A stretch of DNA of 64,000 nt from NCBI GenBank assembly GCA_007618135.1, contig PHFX01000008.1:1-64000 (forward strand), in the 5' to 3' direction. Positions 33,901-42,457 of the stretch are shown piece after piece (position 1 is the stretch's first letter; each line of letters starts with the position of its first letter). Origin of the DNA: Candidatus Brocadia sp. WS118. Lineage in GTDB: Bacteria; Planctomycetota; Brocadiia; Brocadiales; Brocadiaceae. The notes beneath the pieces were generated by a model. It worked only from the letters and a program-made list of their open reading frames with translations, ran no database searches and had not been told where the DNA came from. A program made the translations under genes and the position numbers.

Positions 33901-34407
33901 ACACAGGAAGACCGTGATGCATTACAGAAATATGCCGAAACACAAAAGGAATTAAAGGAAGAGACAGACGACCTCAGGGAAATGGCTGACAAACTTTCTC
34001 AGCAAAATCCGTTCATGGATGAGAATGCAGATAAGCAGCTCGATCTGGCATCAAAATCCATGAAAGGTGCAGGAAAGAATCTGGAAAAACAAGATGTGCA
34101 AGGCGCCCTCAATGACGAACGAGAATCACTCTACCGCCTCGCAGAAGCAAAGAAAGGCATGGAAATGGCAAAAGAGCGTATTGCGAAAGGGATGAAGGGA
34201 GGAGGCATGCCCATGCCAATGCCTTTCCGCGGCCAAAGGGACGAAGGACAGTTTGGCGCTTCCACAGAAAAGGTTGAAATACCATCAGAGGAGGCATACA
34301 AGGTACCCAAGGAATTCAGGGAGGACATTTTGAACGCCTTAAAAGAAGGGCTGCCTGAAAAATACAAAGACCTTAACAAAGACTATTATCAGAGATTGGT
34401 GGATTAA
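30955..34407 (+). CDS. Large coiled-coil membrane protein (DUF4175-like)
   Basis: The 1150-residue protein has two membrane helices close together at about 68-90 and 92-118, a third near 185-205, then a beta-rich part (about 225-460) and a very long, charged, helical C-terminal half with many Gln, Glu, Lys and Met residues. This layout matches DUF4175-type proteins, which occur next to MoxR/VWA genes in Planctomycetes and alphaproteobacteria. The C-terminal PMPMPFRG stretch and GKGMKGGG-like loop are low in complexity. No enzymatic motif is seen. A structural or scaffolding role at the envelope is likely. Confidence 0.7.
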   Translation: MKREYTTIIKFVKEVAFKSIQIRRDCIDFLTLLNFRDKRAQDSQSVIKASLRTVCKHAVVNRAYGGMALLFSISLFLLMVGALGIYGLLHFPFGLSVFYTGSLIVLCFVFFRVLLFPLLSFLNREKIALLIEQKFPSLNNGLISSLQLTSDKARRKTECYSEQLISMLIDDTANKLKQLDLSLVISKGFFRLSCVMLIASVFVFGVVCATKPLYFNKNIPFFLSYLRNGKTLGEAGLMVSPGPVIGNITISYRYPLYSGLQPKTAYNTSGDIRALKGSEIQMSAISNQSLLSAAIIMSNSTKIPCVIENGNTIKGVLSLLDGGTYIFETTDSNGKTVQDPTLHTIQLDPDQFPEVSINAPAKDITVHESDTVGIRYTAKDDFGISDISLVYIQGEEQKTRVLAGFGKKQLQYQGAYAWALSELALRPDDKIAYHLEVKDNDAISGPKVSSSPTYYLEIYSSRKRHMELVQLQEALLQELIYMLSDDLTKRIDDERCTGKEYLTLTQDGILERSEKIIGLFTDILVGMQDDVRANYSVYYSLENLKNKFRNVTEKKRSAIRQFVLSAGEAEILASPLDELQKFQDEEVIEVEDSIIFLNDLIRKQKMEEVMDTGKNLIQSQNNIEKLLDKLREGEDAKLNEKVLSELKHIEETIRQMMDKLMQMAQGEHMDEFLNADALKQIEQDDIMKELDAMKEAFNKGDLDAALKASQRLLSALQGMMNQMESSAQHLADSSFNEMLKNTNQLLDKISELEQKENKLTEDTDALKRDIQKRTSESTEEAFQSFFQRQEKRVAAIKKDIAETKDILTKNELLQEYLQVNRELKRMSEERDMMSGRFSELFGDEGDVDAYQGGFDKVTETAKKNAELNRAINKDPLQRDFLSMSRDLPQAEETLSHLEEMLNAWEAKESLSLAKELSNNINQWNSRMKHSLGQKTSAPKGEVSQKDREVPEKIDDAARQNQQIIKDLEAMMQTLEDQQLAGMTQEDRDALQKYAETQKELKEETDDLREMADKLSQQNPFMDENADKQLDLASKSMKGAGKNLEKQDVQGALNDERESLYRLAEAKKGMEMAKERIAKGMKGGGMPMPMPFRGQRDEGQFGASTEKVEIPSEEAYKVPKEFREDILNALKEGLPEKYKDLNKDYYQRLVD

Positions 34408-34420
34408 GTAACAAATATTG

Positions 34421-34560
34421 TAGCGCCGATCCCTTGTGGTTGGCTTATGCTGGGATGTCCACCCCATAACCCCCGCCAGCGGGAGACACATTTGCGCTAC
34501 TCAATCAGACTCGTTCGGGTTAGGATATTTTAAATGAAAAGATTTTTCATTACTTTAGCA
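34421..34560 (+). repeat. Family C dispersed repeat copy
   Basis: TAGCGCCGATCCCTTGTGGT, then ACCCCCGCCAGCGGG and a GACTCGTTCGGGTT phrase, repeat the block seen at 19568-19732 in shortened form. It ends close to the open frame of the TPR metalloprotease and is followed at once by a family A repeat. Confidence 0.55.
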
Positions 34561-36239
34561 TGTTTATAGTAAATATCATAAATAAGCACACGTGCAGATA
34601 TCATTGTGAGGGCGATAGCCGGAAGCGATCTCCAAGTCTTGGATTGCTTTGCAATGACAAGAGTCTTTTTGCTTTTCTTATAGTAATATTTCTAACCTTA
34701 TTTGCCTTTAAGGCTAATGCCCAGGAAGAAAAGTTTTTCGATGTTATCGGTGAGATAACGTACGGAGAGGAGTGCTTGCAGTCATGGCAGATTGAGGAGG
34801 CATCAGCCGTAGCCGACAAACTGCTTTTGGTTGCCCGTGAGAATCCCTATGTGTGTTTTTTTGCCGGTGAGGTGCGTTTTTATGAAGGAAATTATAAAGA
34901 GTCTTTGTCGTTTCTGCATGAGGCGCTGAAAGACCAGGAATTAGCACAAAAGGGGAAAAAATTTTATGACTTTGTAGATAAAATTTATCAAACGACAAGC
35001 AAGTTCAAAGAAGTTAAGACCGAGCACTTTCTCTTTCGATACCTGGAAGAAAAGGATGCAATCCTGGCCGATTATGCCTTGAATACTCTTGAAAAGGCTT
35101 ATGCTGCCATCGGGAACGATCTTCAGTATTTTCCCCAGAAACCAGTACTCGTTGAGGTATTTCCCGATGCAGAAAGTTTTTGTACTATTTCGACCCTCAC
35201 CAAAGGGGAGATTGAAACCTCCGGTACGGTAGCGATCTGTTTATTCAATCGCGTCATTATCACCAGCCCGCGCCTCCTGCCGAGGGGGTATCAGTGGCTT
35301 GATACCCTGACTCACGAGTATGTTCACTACGTGATCATGAAAAAGACTTACAATCGCGTACCCATCTGGCTTCACGAAGGCATTGCCAAGTACGAAGAAA
35401 GGCGCTGGCTTGAAAGAGGATCTCCGACGCTTCCGGTCTCTCTGGAAAGCCTGGTAGCCGAGGCAATAGAAAAGGACTATTTTATCACCTTTGATCAAAT
35501 GCATCCTTCCCTGGCAAAATTAAAAAAGAAAGAGGACACAGCTCTCGCCTTTGCTGAAGTCTTTACGGTGATCGATTACCTGTTCAACCGCGGTGGTTAC
35601 CCTGCACTCGTGTCCGTTCTGGACGGCATCAGGGGTGGAAAATCAACAGAAGACGCGGTAGCTTCTGCGATAGGTGTTCCATTCGATGAGTTTGAAAAGA
35701 ATTGGTTACATGACCTGAGGCAGAAGAAGTTTCGGAGGATTCACGGTATTCAGATACTTCCTACAAAGCTGAAGGAAACATCAACCATCGTAGAGGATGT
35801 GGAAAGTGTCGCTGAAATCGTGGTGAAGGACGCCAGGAAGTTTGCCATTTTGGGTGACCTCCTGCGTCGCGAAGGGTTACATAGCGCGGCTATCATAGAA
35901 TATGAAAAGGCATTCAGGAAGGCGGGCAACATTTCTCCGCAAATCCAGAACAAATTAGCCATGTCCTATATCATGGACACCCAGTATGCAAAGGCGGAGG
36001 AAGTCCTGAAAGTGGCTCTGGAATATTATCCGGAATATACCACCACGTATATTTCTCTGGGTGAACTCTACCAACGAAAAGGCGAGTACGATGCCGCCAT
36101 AGAAATTTTGTCACAAGCCAACCACATCAATCCCTTTAATCCCATTATCCACAAAGACCTCGCACAATTATATCAGAAACTTGACAGGAAAGAGGATGCC
36201 GCTGAAGAACTCCGGCGCCTTATGCTGCTGACACCATAA
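34560..36239 (+). CDS. Secreted TPR metalloprotease (peptidase-MA-like)
   Basis: The 559-residue frame contains the gluzincin motif HExxH as LTHEYVHYV near residue 250, with the third ligand likely in WLHEGIAKYEE about 20 residues later. This is the peptidase-MA-like domain. TPR repeats follow at about 415-555. A hydrophobic helix at about 36-54 ends with KANAQ, a probable signal peptide. The first 30 residues are coded by a family A dispersed repeat (34603-34661), so the true start is uncertain and may be a TTG or other codon near 34640. Confidence 0.75.
   Translation: MFIVNIINKHTCRYHCEGDSRKRSPSLGLLCNDKSLFAFLIVIFLTLFAFKANAQEEKFFDVIGEITYGEECLQSWQIEEASAVADKLLLVARENPYVCFFAGEVRFYEGNYKESLSFLHEALKDQELAQKGKKFYDFVDKIYQTTSKFKEVKTEHFLFRYLEEKDAILADYALNTLEKAYAAIGNDLQYFPQKPVLVEVFPDAESFCTISTLTKGEIETSGTVAICLFNRVIITSPRLLPRGYQWLDTLTHEYVHYVIMKKTYNRVPIWLHEGIAKYEERRWLERGSPTLPVSLESLVAEAIEKDYFITFDQMHPSLAKLKKKEDTALAFAEVFTVIDYLFNRGGYPALVSVLDGIRGGKSTEDAVASAIGVPFDEFEKNWLHDLRQKKFRRIHGIQILPTKLKETSTIVEDVESVAEIVVKDARKFAILGDLLRREGLHSAAIIEYEKAFRKAGNISPQIQNKLAMSYIMDTQYAKAEEVLKVALEYYPEYTTTYISLGELYQRKGEYDAAIEILSQANHINPFNPIIHKDLAQLYQKLDRKEDAAEELRRLMLLTP
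34603..34661 (+). repeat. Family A dispersed repeat overlapping a gene start
   Basis: CATTGTGAGGGCGATAGCC ... GAAGCGATCTCC ... GGATTGCTTTGCAATGACA resembles the phrase at 45711-45755. The arms ATTGTGAGG-like and CAATGACA-like are partly complementary. It lies inside the 5' end of the open frame for the metalloprotease. Confidence 0.55.
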
Positions 36240-36253
36240 GCATAAGAAAATTA

Positions 36254-37495
36254 TTATGCGGTCTTCCGGTATTTTTGTGCCAGCAATGGTGTTTTGCCAC
36301 CGACGACTTCAGGTGTGACTAAAAACGAAGCGTCGCCTTTATGGGAAGGCAGATGATACATGGCATCCAGCATGAAACTCTCAAAGATGGCCCGAAGCGC
36401 CCGTGCCCCCGTTTTCTTTTCAAATGCCTTTTTGCTGATCTCTATTAAAGCTTCATGGGAAAATTCCAATTTCGTTTCTTCCATCTCAAAGAATTTTTGA
36501 TATTGTTTGACGAGTGAATTCTTTGGTTCCGTCATGACCTTGATCAGGTCTTCCTGGGTCAGCGGCATGAGGGGCGCAATAATAGGTAATCGTCCGACAA
36601 ACTCTACAATCATTCCATAATCGATGATGTCCTCAACTTCCACTTTGCTCAGGATATTACCAAAAGAGTCGTCCTGTTTATCGTCTTTTCGCGAATCAAA
36701 TCCGATGTTTGTTTTTCCAATTCTCCTTCGGACAACCTCCTCTATTCCGGTAAATGTTCCACCGCAAATAAAAAGGATATCCCGCGTGTCCATTTGAATG
36801 TACTGCTGTTCAGGATGCTTTCTGCCGCCTTGAGGAGGTATGTTTGATATAGTCCCTTCCAGCATCTTCAGGAGTGCCTGTTGCACCCCTTCTCCGGAGA
36901 CATCCCTGGTGATAGAGGGGTTCGTGCTTTTCCGGGCGATCTTATCAATTTCGTCAATATAGATAATTCCCTGTTGGGCGCGCTGGAGATTAAAATCGGC
37001 GTTTCTTAACAAGCCTAAAAGCACATTTTCCACATCTTCTCCCACATACCCAGCCTCGGTAAGGGTGGTTGCGTCCGCAATGGTAAAAGGTACGTCGAGG
37101 ATTCTGGCAAGGGTGCGCGCAAGAAGTGTCTTTCCGGAACCAGTAGGGCCGATAAGCAAAATATTACTTTTTTCTATCTCAACGCCGTCGCTGCCGGCTC
37201 TTGTAATCAAACGCTTATAATGGTTATAAACTGCAACGGCAAGCGTCTTTTTTGCCTTATCCTGACCTATGATATATTCATCTAAATGCTCTTTAATCTG
37301 TGCCGGGGTGGGTATCTTGCCTATAGGTTTTGACTGGATCTGTTTTTGGTCTTTTTTCAACAGCATGTGGCAAGCCTCTACACATTCATTGCAGATGAAA
37401 ATATCTGCGCCGCCCTGAATCAACCGGCTTACCGCATCATAGTTTCTTCCGCAAAAAGAACAGCTTTTTTTTACTCCCGCGGCTTTCTTTGCCAT
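36254..37495 (-). CDS. clpX: ClpX, ATP-binding unfoldase of the ClpXP protease
   Basis: The 413-residue protein has an N-terminal four-cysteine zinc domain (CSFCGRN at 12-18 and CNECVEAC near 35-42), Walker A GPTGSGKT near 115-122, the pore loop AGYVGED near 148, and Walker [12 protein letters not shown] near 176-186. The ClpP-docking IGF loop is seen as NIGFDS near 270. ClpX unfolds tagged proteins and feeds them to ClpP. clpP is not next to it in this window. Length matches the family. Confidence 0.95.
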   Translation of the reverse strand: MAKKAAGVKKSCSFCGRNYDAVSRLIQGGADIFICNECVEACHMLLKKDQKQIQSKPIGKIPTPAQIKEHLDEYIIGQDKAKKTLAVAVYNHYKRLITRAGSDGVEIEKSNILLIGPTGSGKTLLARTLARILDVPFTIADATTLTEAGYVGEDVENVLLGLLRNADFNLQRAQQGIIYIDEIDKIARKSTNPSITRDVSGEGVQQALLKMLEGTISNIPPQGGRKHPEQQYIQMDTRDILFICGGTFTGIEEVVRRRIGKTNIGFDSRKDDKQDDSFGNILSKVEVEDIIDYGMIVEFVGRLPIIAPLMPLTQEDLIKVMTEPKNSLVKQYQKFFEMEETKLEFSHEALIEISKKAFEKKTGARALRAIFESFMLDAMYHLPSHKGDASFLVTPEVVGGKTPLLAQKYRKTA

Positions 37496-37714
37496 GCTCT
37501 TTTTACCTCAAAATATCAATATAAGAAGTGGTTAGAATTCAACTATCATGAAAAAATAATAACAAACCGATTCATTTTATGCAAATGTTTTTAAAACAAG
37601 CCGTCACAACGCAAGATTTTCCTGAAGCGACATAAAAAAATTCCGATTATCTACTATATATTGCCATGTCATTGCATGGTAAAGAAATTTACCCGCGTGC
37701 ACTGGAGAAAGCAT

Positions 37715-39784
37715 ATGCCCCGCGATATACCTATTGGAAACGGTTCACTATTAATTACTTTTGATAAAGACTATCGCATTCGTGATATCTACTTCCCCAA
37801 TATTGGTATGGAAAACCATACCGAAGGGCATCCATTTCGATTCGGGGTTTGGGTGGATGGATATTTTAGCTGGATGGGGAACGAATGGGAAAAGAAGTTG
37901 CAGTACCAGGAGGATGCCCTTGTAACGGATGTAAGGGCGGAAAATGCGTCAATGGGGATTTCACTCCAGATGCATGACGCGGTCGATTTCTATTTGAATG
38001 TATATATCAGACAAATTACCGTAAAAAATCTATTGGATAAAGAGCGGGAGGTAAGGCTGTTTCTGAATCATGACTTCCATATTTCCGAATCGGTAGTAGG
38101 TGATACCGCTTATTATGACCCAACAACGAAATCCGTTATCCACTACAAAGGGAAACGATATTTTTTAATTAATCATAGTGATGCTATTAAGAACGGCGTG
38201 GATTATTTTGCAACAGGGATCAAGGAATTACATGGCGCCGAAGGGACATGGAGAGATGCCGAGGATGGCGTACTGAGCAGACATCCTATTTCTCAGGGTT
38301 CCGTTGATTCCACCATTGGAATTCACATTCCGTTAAAGGCGCACAGTGAATACACCGTATATTATTGGATTGCAGCAGGGACGACCTACGAAGAGGTGGC
38401 AAAACTTAATACAACCGTATGGTGGAAGACACCCGAAGAACTCATGAAACGGACAGCAAATTATTGGAGACTATGGGTCAATAAGGAAGACATCAGTTTT
38501 GACGGACTACCCACCAAGATTGTAAAACTTTTTAAAAGGAGCCTTTTAATATTGCGGACTCAGATTGACAATGCTGGTGCCGTTATCGCTGCAAACGATT
38601 CCGATATAATTCAGTTTGGTAAAGATACGTATTCGTATATGTGGCCCAGGGACGGCGCGCTGGTGGTGTATGCGCTTAACAAGGTAGGATATTCCGACAT
38701 TACCAGGAGATTTTTTAAGTTTTGTGCAGATATCTTATCTGAGGACGGTTATCTCCTGCATAAATATAATCCGGATCAATCCGTCGCCAGTTCATGGCAT
38801 CCATGGTTAAAGGAAGATAAAGTAGAATTACCTATCCAGGAAGACGAAACTGCGCTTGTGATATGGGCGTTATGGAAGTATTTTGATAAATACAGAGACG
38901 TTGAGTTTATTCAGCCACTGTACCGGGACCTCATCGTTAAAGCAGCAGAATTTATGATAAAATTTGTAGACAAGGAAACAAAACTACCATTGCCTTCCTA
39001 TGATCTGTGGGAAGAGCGGCACGGTGTTCATACCTTTACCGTCGCCGCTGTGGTTGCAGGAATAAAGGCAGGGGGATACTTCGCTAACGCCTTTGGTGAA
39101 TGTGACCGTGCAATAAAGTACTTCCGCGTCGCAGGCGAGATGAAAAATGCCATGGTCAAATATTTGTATAACCGTGAGGAAAATCGTTTTGCGAGGATGG
39201 GCAGGAAGAAGGGGGCTGTATATGAACTCGATATGAATGTGGATGCCAGTTTGTATGGGCTGTTTTCTTTTGAGGTGTTTTCTTCGTGTGATCCGATGGT
39301 TCAATCTACCATGCAAGCGGTAAAAGACGTGTTATGGGTAAAGACTCATGTAGGAGGAATAGCAAGGTACGCAGGAGATTATTATCATAGGGTACATGGT
39401 GACGTAAACAGCGTACCCGGGAACCCCTGGTTTATTTGTACCATGTGGCTGGCAGAATATGAAATTGCAAGAGCACAGAATGAAGATGATTTAAAGAAAG
39501 CATTATCGATATTAGAATGGGTGGCTGATCACTCATTACCCTCGGGAGTATTGGCAGAGCAAATAAATCCTTATACCAACGAACCTGTTTCGGTTTCACC
39601 CTTAACCTGGAGTCATGCAACCGTAGTTACCACGGTGATTAAATATCTGGAAAAAATGAGCTTGTTAATTACAGGGAATGCCTATGCCTATTCGAGATAT
39701 AACTCCAAACGGTATGCATTACCAACCGGTAGTGGGGATATTCCTTGCGTGGGAGAAATATCCAATTTCGATCGCACCCTGTAA
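37715..39784 (+). CDS. Glycoside hydrolase family 15 (glucoamylase-like)
   Basis: I start at ATG 37715 (689 residues) because GGAGAA sits just upstream; the frame extends to 37661 without a better start. The N-terminal super-sandwich (about 1-260) includes FDKDYRIRDIYFPNIG. The (alpha/alpha)6 barrel follows with DTYSYMWPRDGA near 305, the glutamate in LWEERHGVHTF near 427, and the C-terminal active-site segment with VLAEQ and PLTWSHA near 620-650. GH15 enzymes release glucose from starch-like chains or cut trehalose. No signal peptide is seen, so it probably acts on internal glycogen or trehalose. Confidence 0.85.
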   Translation: MPRDIPIGNGSLLITFDKDYRIRDIYFPNIGMENHTEGHPFRFGVWVDGYFSWMGNEWEKKLQYQEDALVTDVRAENASMGISLQMHDAVDFYLNVYIRQITVKNLLDKEREVRLFLNHDFHISESVVGDTAYYDPTTKSVIHYKGKRYFLINHSDAIKNGVDYFATGIKELHGAEGTWRDAEDGVLSRHPISQGSVDSTIGIHIPLKAHSEYTVYYWIAAGTTYEEVAKLNTTVWWKTPEELMKRTANYWRLWVNKEDISFDGLPTKIVKLFKRSLLILRTQIDNAGAVIAANDSDIIQFGKDTYSYMWPRDGALVVYALNKVGYSDITRRFFKFCADILSEDGYLLHKYNPDQSVASSWHPWLKEDKVELPIQEDETALVIWALWKYFDKYRDVEFIQPLYRDLIVKAAEFMIKFVDKETKLPLPSYDLWEERHGVHTFTVAAVVAGIKAGGYFANAFGECDRAIKYFRVAGEMKNAMVKYLYNREENRFARMGRKKGAVYELDMNVDASLYGLFSFEVFSSCDPMVQSTMQAVKDVLWVKTHVGGIARYAGDYYHRVHGDVNSVPGNPWFICTMWLAEYEIARAQNEDDLKKALSILEWVADHSLPSGVLAEQINPYTNEPVSVSPLTWSHATVVTTVIKYLEKMSLLITGNAYAYSRYNSKRYALPTGSGDIPCVGEISNFDRTL

Positions 39785-39811
39785 TCAAGTATATTGTCAT
39801 TAGGAAAGACT

Positions 39812-40669
39812 ATGCAGTTATCAAAATATAATAGGGCGGAGGTTGTTGAAAAGGCAGAAAACCTTCCCTACATAACAACGGTTGTGTTAAGGCTCATGGA
39901 AATAATTTCCAACCCTGATGTATCGGTGCATGAAGTTGTAGGGGCAATTAAAAAAGATCAAGGCCTCGTTGCTAGAGTGTTTAAGGTCGCCAATTCAACT
40001 TTTTATGGACGATTAAAAAAGGCAGATAATTTAAATGATGCTGTTGTAACCCTGGGATTGCGGGGATTAAACTCTCTTGTCCTTGCAGAAGCAGTGAAAC
40101 AGGTTTTAATGACGGCAGACGTAGGCGATCAATCATTATGGAAACATGCGGTAAAGGTGTCTATCGCCTCTGTGGTTTTGGCGAATGAACTGAGATGTGA
40201 TGCGTTCGATGATGCTCTGGTAGGAGGATTGGTGCATGATATTGGGAAGGCATTTATTGAAGGCGTTTATCCTGAGATTCCTTCGTTAATTGAGCAAAAG
40301 GTTGTCAAAGACCGTGTAACGTATGAAGATGCAGAACTGAGTATCGTGGGTTTTGATCATGCAGAAATTGGGGCGTTAATAACAGAAAAGTGGAACTTTC
40401 CTCCAAAGATGATTGATGTGATACGCCATCATCACACTCCAAATGATATGAAAGACGTATGTGTGGAATCACAGGAGTTGATACGTATTATTAAACTCGC
40501 GAACGTAATAAGCAGGCAATACGAACAATTGCCAAATTTAAGTATGGATGATAGGCTATATGAAAAACTTAGTTCTCATGATGCCTTTGATCTAACACCA
40601 GACCGTTTAACATATCTGATGGAAGAAATAAAAATTAAATGGGAAAACGAAAATAATATATTTTATTAA
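39812..40669 (+). CDS. HDOD-domain signalling protein
   Basis: The protein has 285 residues from ATG 39812, preceded by TAGGAA. It matches the HDOD family: LPYITTVVLRLMEII near the N-terminus, DQGLVARVFKVANSTFYG near 50, and an HD pair in GGLVHDIGKAF near 145. Unlike many HDOD proteins that lost it, the HD residues are kept here, so weak phosphohydrolase activity is conceivable. HDOD proteins act as regulators in signalling. It lies 27 bases after the GH15 gene and may share its transcript. Confidence 0.82.
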   Translation: MQLSKYNRAEVVEKAENLPYITTVVLRLMEIISNPDVSVHEVVGAIKKDQGLVARVFKVANSTFYGRLKKADNLNDAVVTLGLRGLNSLVLAEAVKQVLMTADVGDQSLWKHAVKVSIASVVLANELRCDAFDDALVGGLVHDIGKAFIEGVYPEIPSLIEQKVVKDRVTYEDAELSIVGFDHAEIGALITEKWNFPPKMIDVIRHHHTPNDMKDVCVESQELIRIIKLANVISRQYEQLPNLSMDDRLYEKLSSHDAFDLTPDRLTYLMEEIKIKWENENNIFY

Positions 40670-40889
40670 GTAATTTTTACGATTACTCAGACCTCTCACA
40701 CCGGAAGCACACATCTGCCAAAAACTTCTTCATGGTAACACTGTTTCCCGCCCAATGTAGAGTCGGGGCATTTACTATCTCTGGTATATATGCGTTCACA
40801 CACAAGCAAGTAAATGCTTCCCCAGCTTTTCCAAAAAACTAAATTGTTACCATTTGTGTAGTCCTGTATAAATTATTTTTAAAATCTCC

Positions 40890-40945
40890 TTGACAATTAA
40901 CGGCCAATTTATATAATCATTTTCCACTGTGTTGAGAATGAGTCT
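40890..40945 (+). promoter_or_regulatory. Consensus promoter and possible operator upstream of the porin
   Basis: A perfect TTGACA (40890-40895) and perfect TATAAT (40912-40917) are 16 bases apart, the strongest sigma70-like promoter in the window. About 7 bases past the expected start lies TTGAGAATGAGTCT (40932-40945). The same 14 bases recur upstream of the gene at 46487. Its position would suit a repressor. It has partial likeness to Fur-type 7-1-7 boxes. The rest of the gap 40670-40889 shows no gene. Confidence 0.6.
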
Positions 40946-40975
40946 TAATTAAATATTTGGGGAGGAGTACTGATT

Positions 40976-42445
40976 ATGCGTTATGTGGGTCTTCTTGGTA
41001 TGGTTGCTTTGTTAGTCTGCATTTTTATCGCCGACAGCTTTGCACAATCTTCTGAAACAGAGATGTTAAAAAATAAAGTTGACATGCTCGAGCAGGAATT
41101 AAGAGAGATAAAAGACCTGATGAAACAACAAATTCAAAAGGACATCCAAAAAGAAAAGGAACTAGCGTCCCTGAAGGAAGAGGTGCAAAAAAAGGAGGTA
41201 AAAGTTGCTGCGGAAGAAATGCCGGCACAGACGGTAACGGCAACAGGAACCGACATGCAGCATGAGACGGGGGAAGAGCTACCTTTTTTAGCCAGACAAG
41301 GCGCTGAGTTGGAAGAAAAAAAGCTTGCCCCGCAATTTGGGGGTGTTTATTCCAAGCCATTTCTGAGAAGATTTGGCAGAAACACGTATCTGGGTGGATA
41401 CATGGACTTTGAGTACCGGACAACCGAGAACGAGGCCGATCCGCAGGGCTTTACCCAGAAGAGATTCATTCCCTTTATCTATTCAGATATCTCAGATCGT
41501 GTTAAACTCGCCGCTGAGATTGAATTTGAGTATGGCGGGGTAGGCGGTGGCAGAAACGGGGAGGTAATTCTCGAATTTGGAACAATCGATTTCTTACTGA
41601 CCGACTGGATTAACTGGAGGGGCGGATATATCCTTACCCCCCTGGGAAAGCTTAATCTGGTGCACGATTCCCCCTTGCTCGACCTTACCGACCGTCCTCT
41701 GGTAAGTCAATTGATTATACCAACTACCCTTACTGATCTGGGAATGGGGTTCTTTGGCACGTTTTATCCGTCTGAGCTTAGTAAGCTGGATTATGAGATT
41801 TACGTTACGAATGGTGTCTTTCGCGGCTTAGACGAAGACGGTGAAGCACGCTTTGGAGAGACCAATGGATTGAGGAGTTCCAAGAGCGGATATGTCAACG
41901 ACAACTATAATGAAAGTCCCGGTGTTGTGGGTCGTGTCACTTTTAGTCCTTTTATCGGTCTGGAGATTGGAGGTTCGGCATATACCTGCCGGTATGATGA
42001 AAACAACGAAAATCAACTGACGGTCCCGGCTTTGGATTTTTTGTATCAAAGAGGCCCGTTTGAATTTGCAGGAGAAGGCGCTTATGCCTTTATAGAAACC
42101 AATGATTTTGCAGAAGATGCCGGCATTACAGATGATATGTGGGGATATTATCTGGAGGCGCGTTACCATTTTATGCCATCGGTATTGAAAAATATGTGCC
42201 CGCGTCTATTTACCGAGAATTCAACCTTTACCGGGGTATTACGGTGGGATCAGGTCCAGACGGCGGGTAGAGACGATGCCTTCCAAAGAGTCCACTGGAT
42301 GCGTAACCGGCTTACCCCGGGTCTAAACTACCGTTATACCGAAGATACGGTTGTCAAGCTGGACTACCAGATAAATATGGAAGAAAAAGACATGTCTGAT
42401 GTAGCCAATAACGCATTTTTATTTTCTGTAGCTACGTATTTTTAA
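40976..42445 (+). CDS. Outer-membrane porin with N-terminal coiled coil
   Basis: This 489-residue protein has a signal peptide ending near FIADSFAQS (about 25), a Glu/Lys-rich coiled coil (about 28-75) that probably contacts peptidoglycan or forms the trimer stalk, and a beta-barrel ending in the aromatic residue of VATYF. It resembles the phosphate-selective/OprP-like porins of Gram-negative bacteria. A GGGGAGGAG ribosome-binding site and the near-perfect promoter suggest strong expression. Substrate unknown. The next gene follows by 12 bases. Confidence 0.8.
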   Translation: MRYVGLLGMVALLVCIFIADSFAQSSETEMLKNKVDMLEQELREIKDLMKQQIQKDIQKEKELASLKEEVQKKEVKVAAEEMPAQTVTATGTDMQHETGEELPFLARQGAELEEKKLAPQFGGVYSKPFLRRFGRNTYLGGYMDFEYRTTENEADPQGFTQKRFIPFIYSDISDRVKLAAEIEFEYGGVGGGRNGEVILEFGTIDFLLTDWINWRGGYILTPLGKLNLVHDSPLLDLTDRPLVSQLIIPTTLTDLGMGFFGTFYPSELSKLDYEIYVTNGVFRGLDEDGEARFGETNGLRSSKSGYVNDNYNESPGVVGRVTFSPFIGLEIGGSAYTCRYDENNENQLTVPALDFLYQRGPFEFAGEGAYAFIETNDFAEDAGITDDMWGYYLEARYHFMPSVLKNMCPRLFTENSTFTGVLRWDQVQTAGRDDAFQRVHWMRNRLTPGLNYRYTEDTVVKLDYQINMEEKDMSDVANNAFLFSVATYF

Positions 42446-42457
42446 AGGAGTGCAAAA

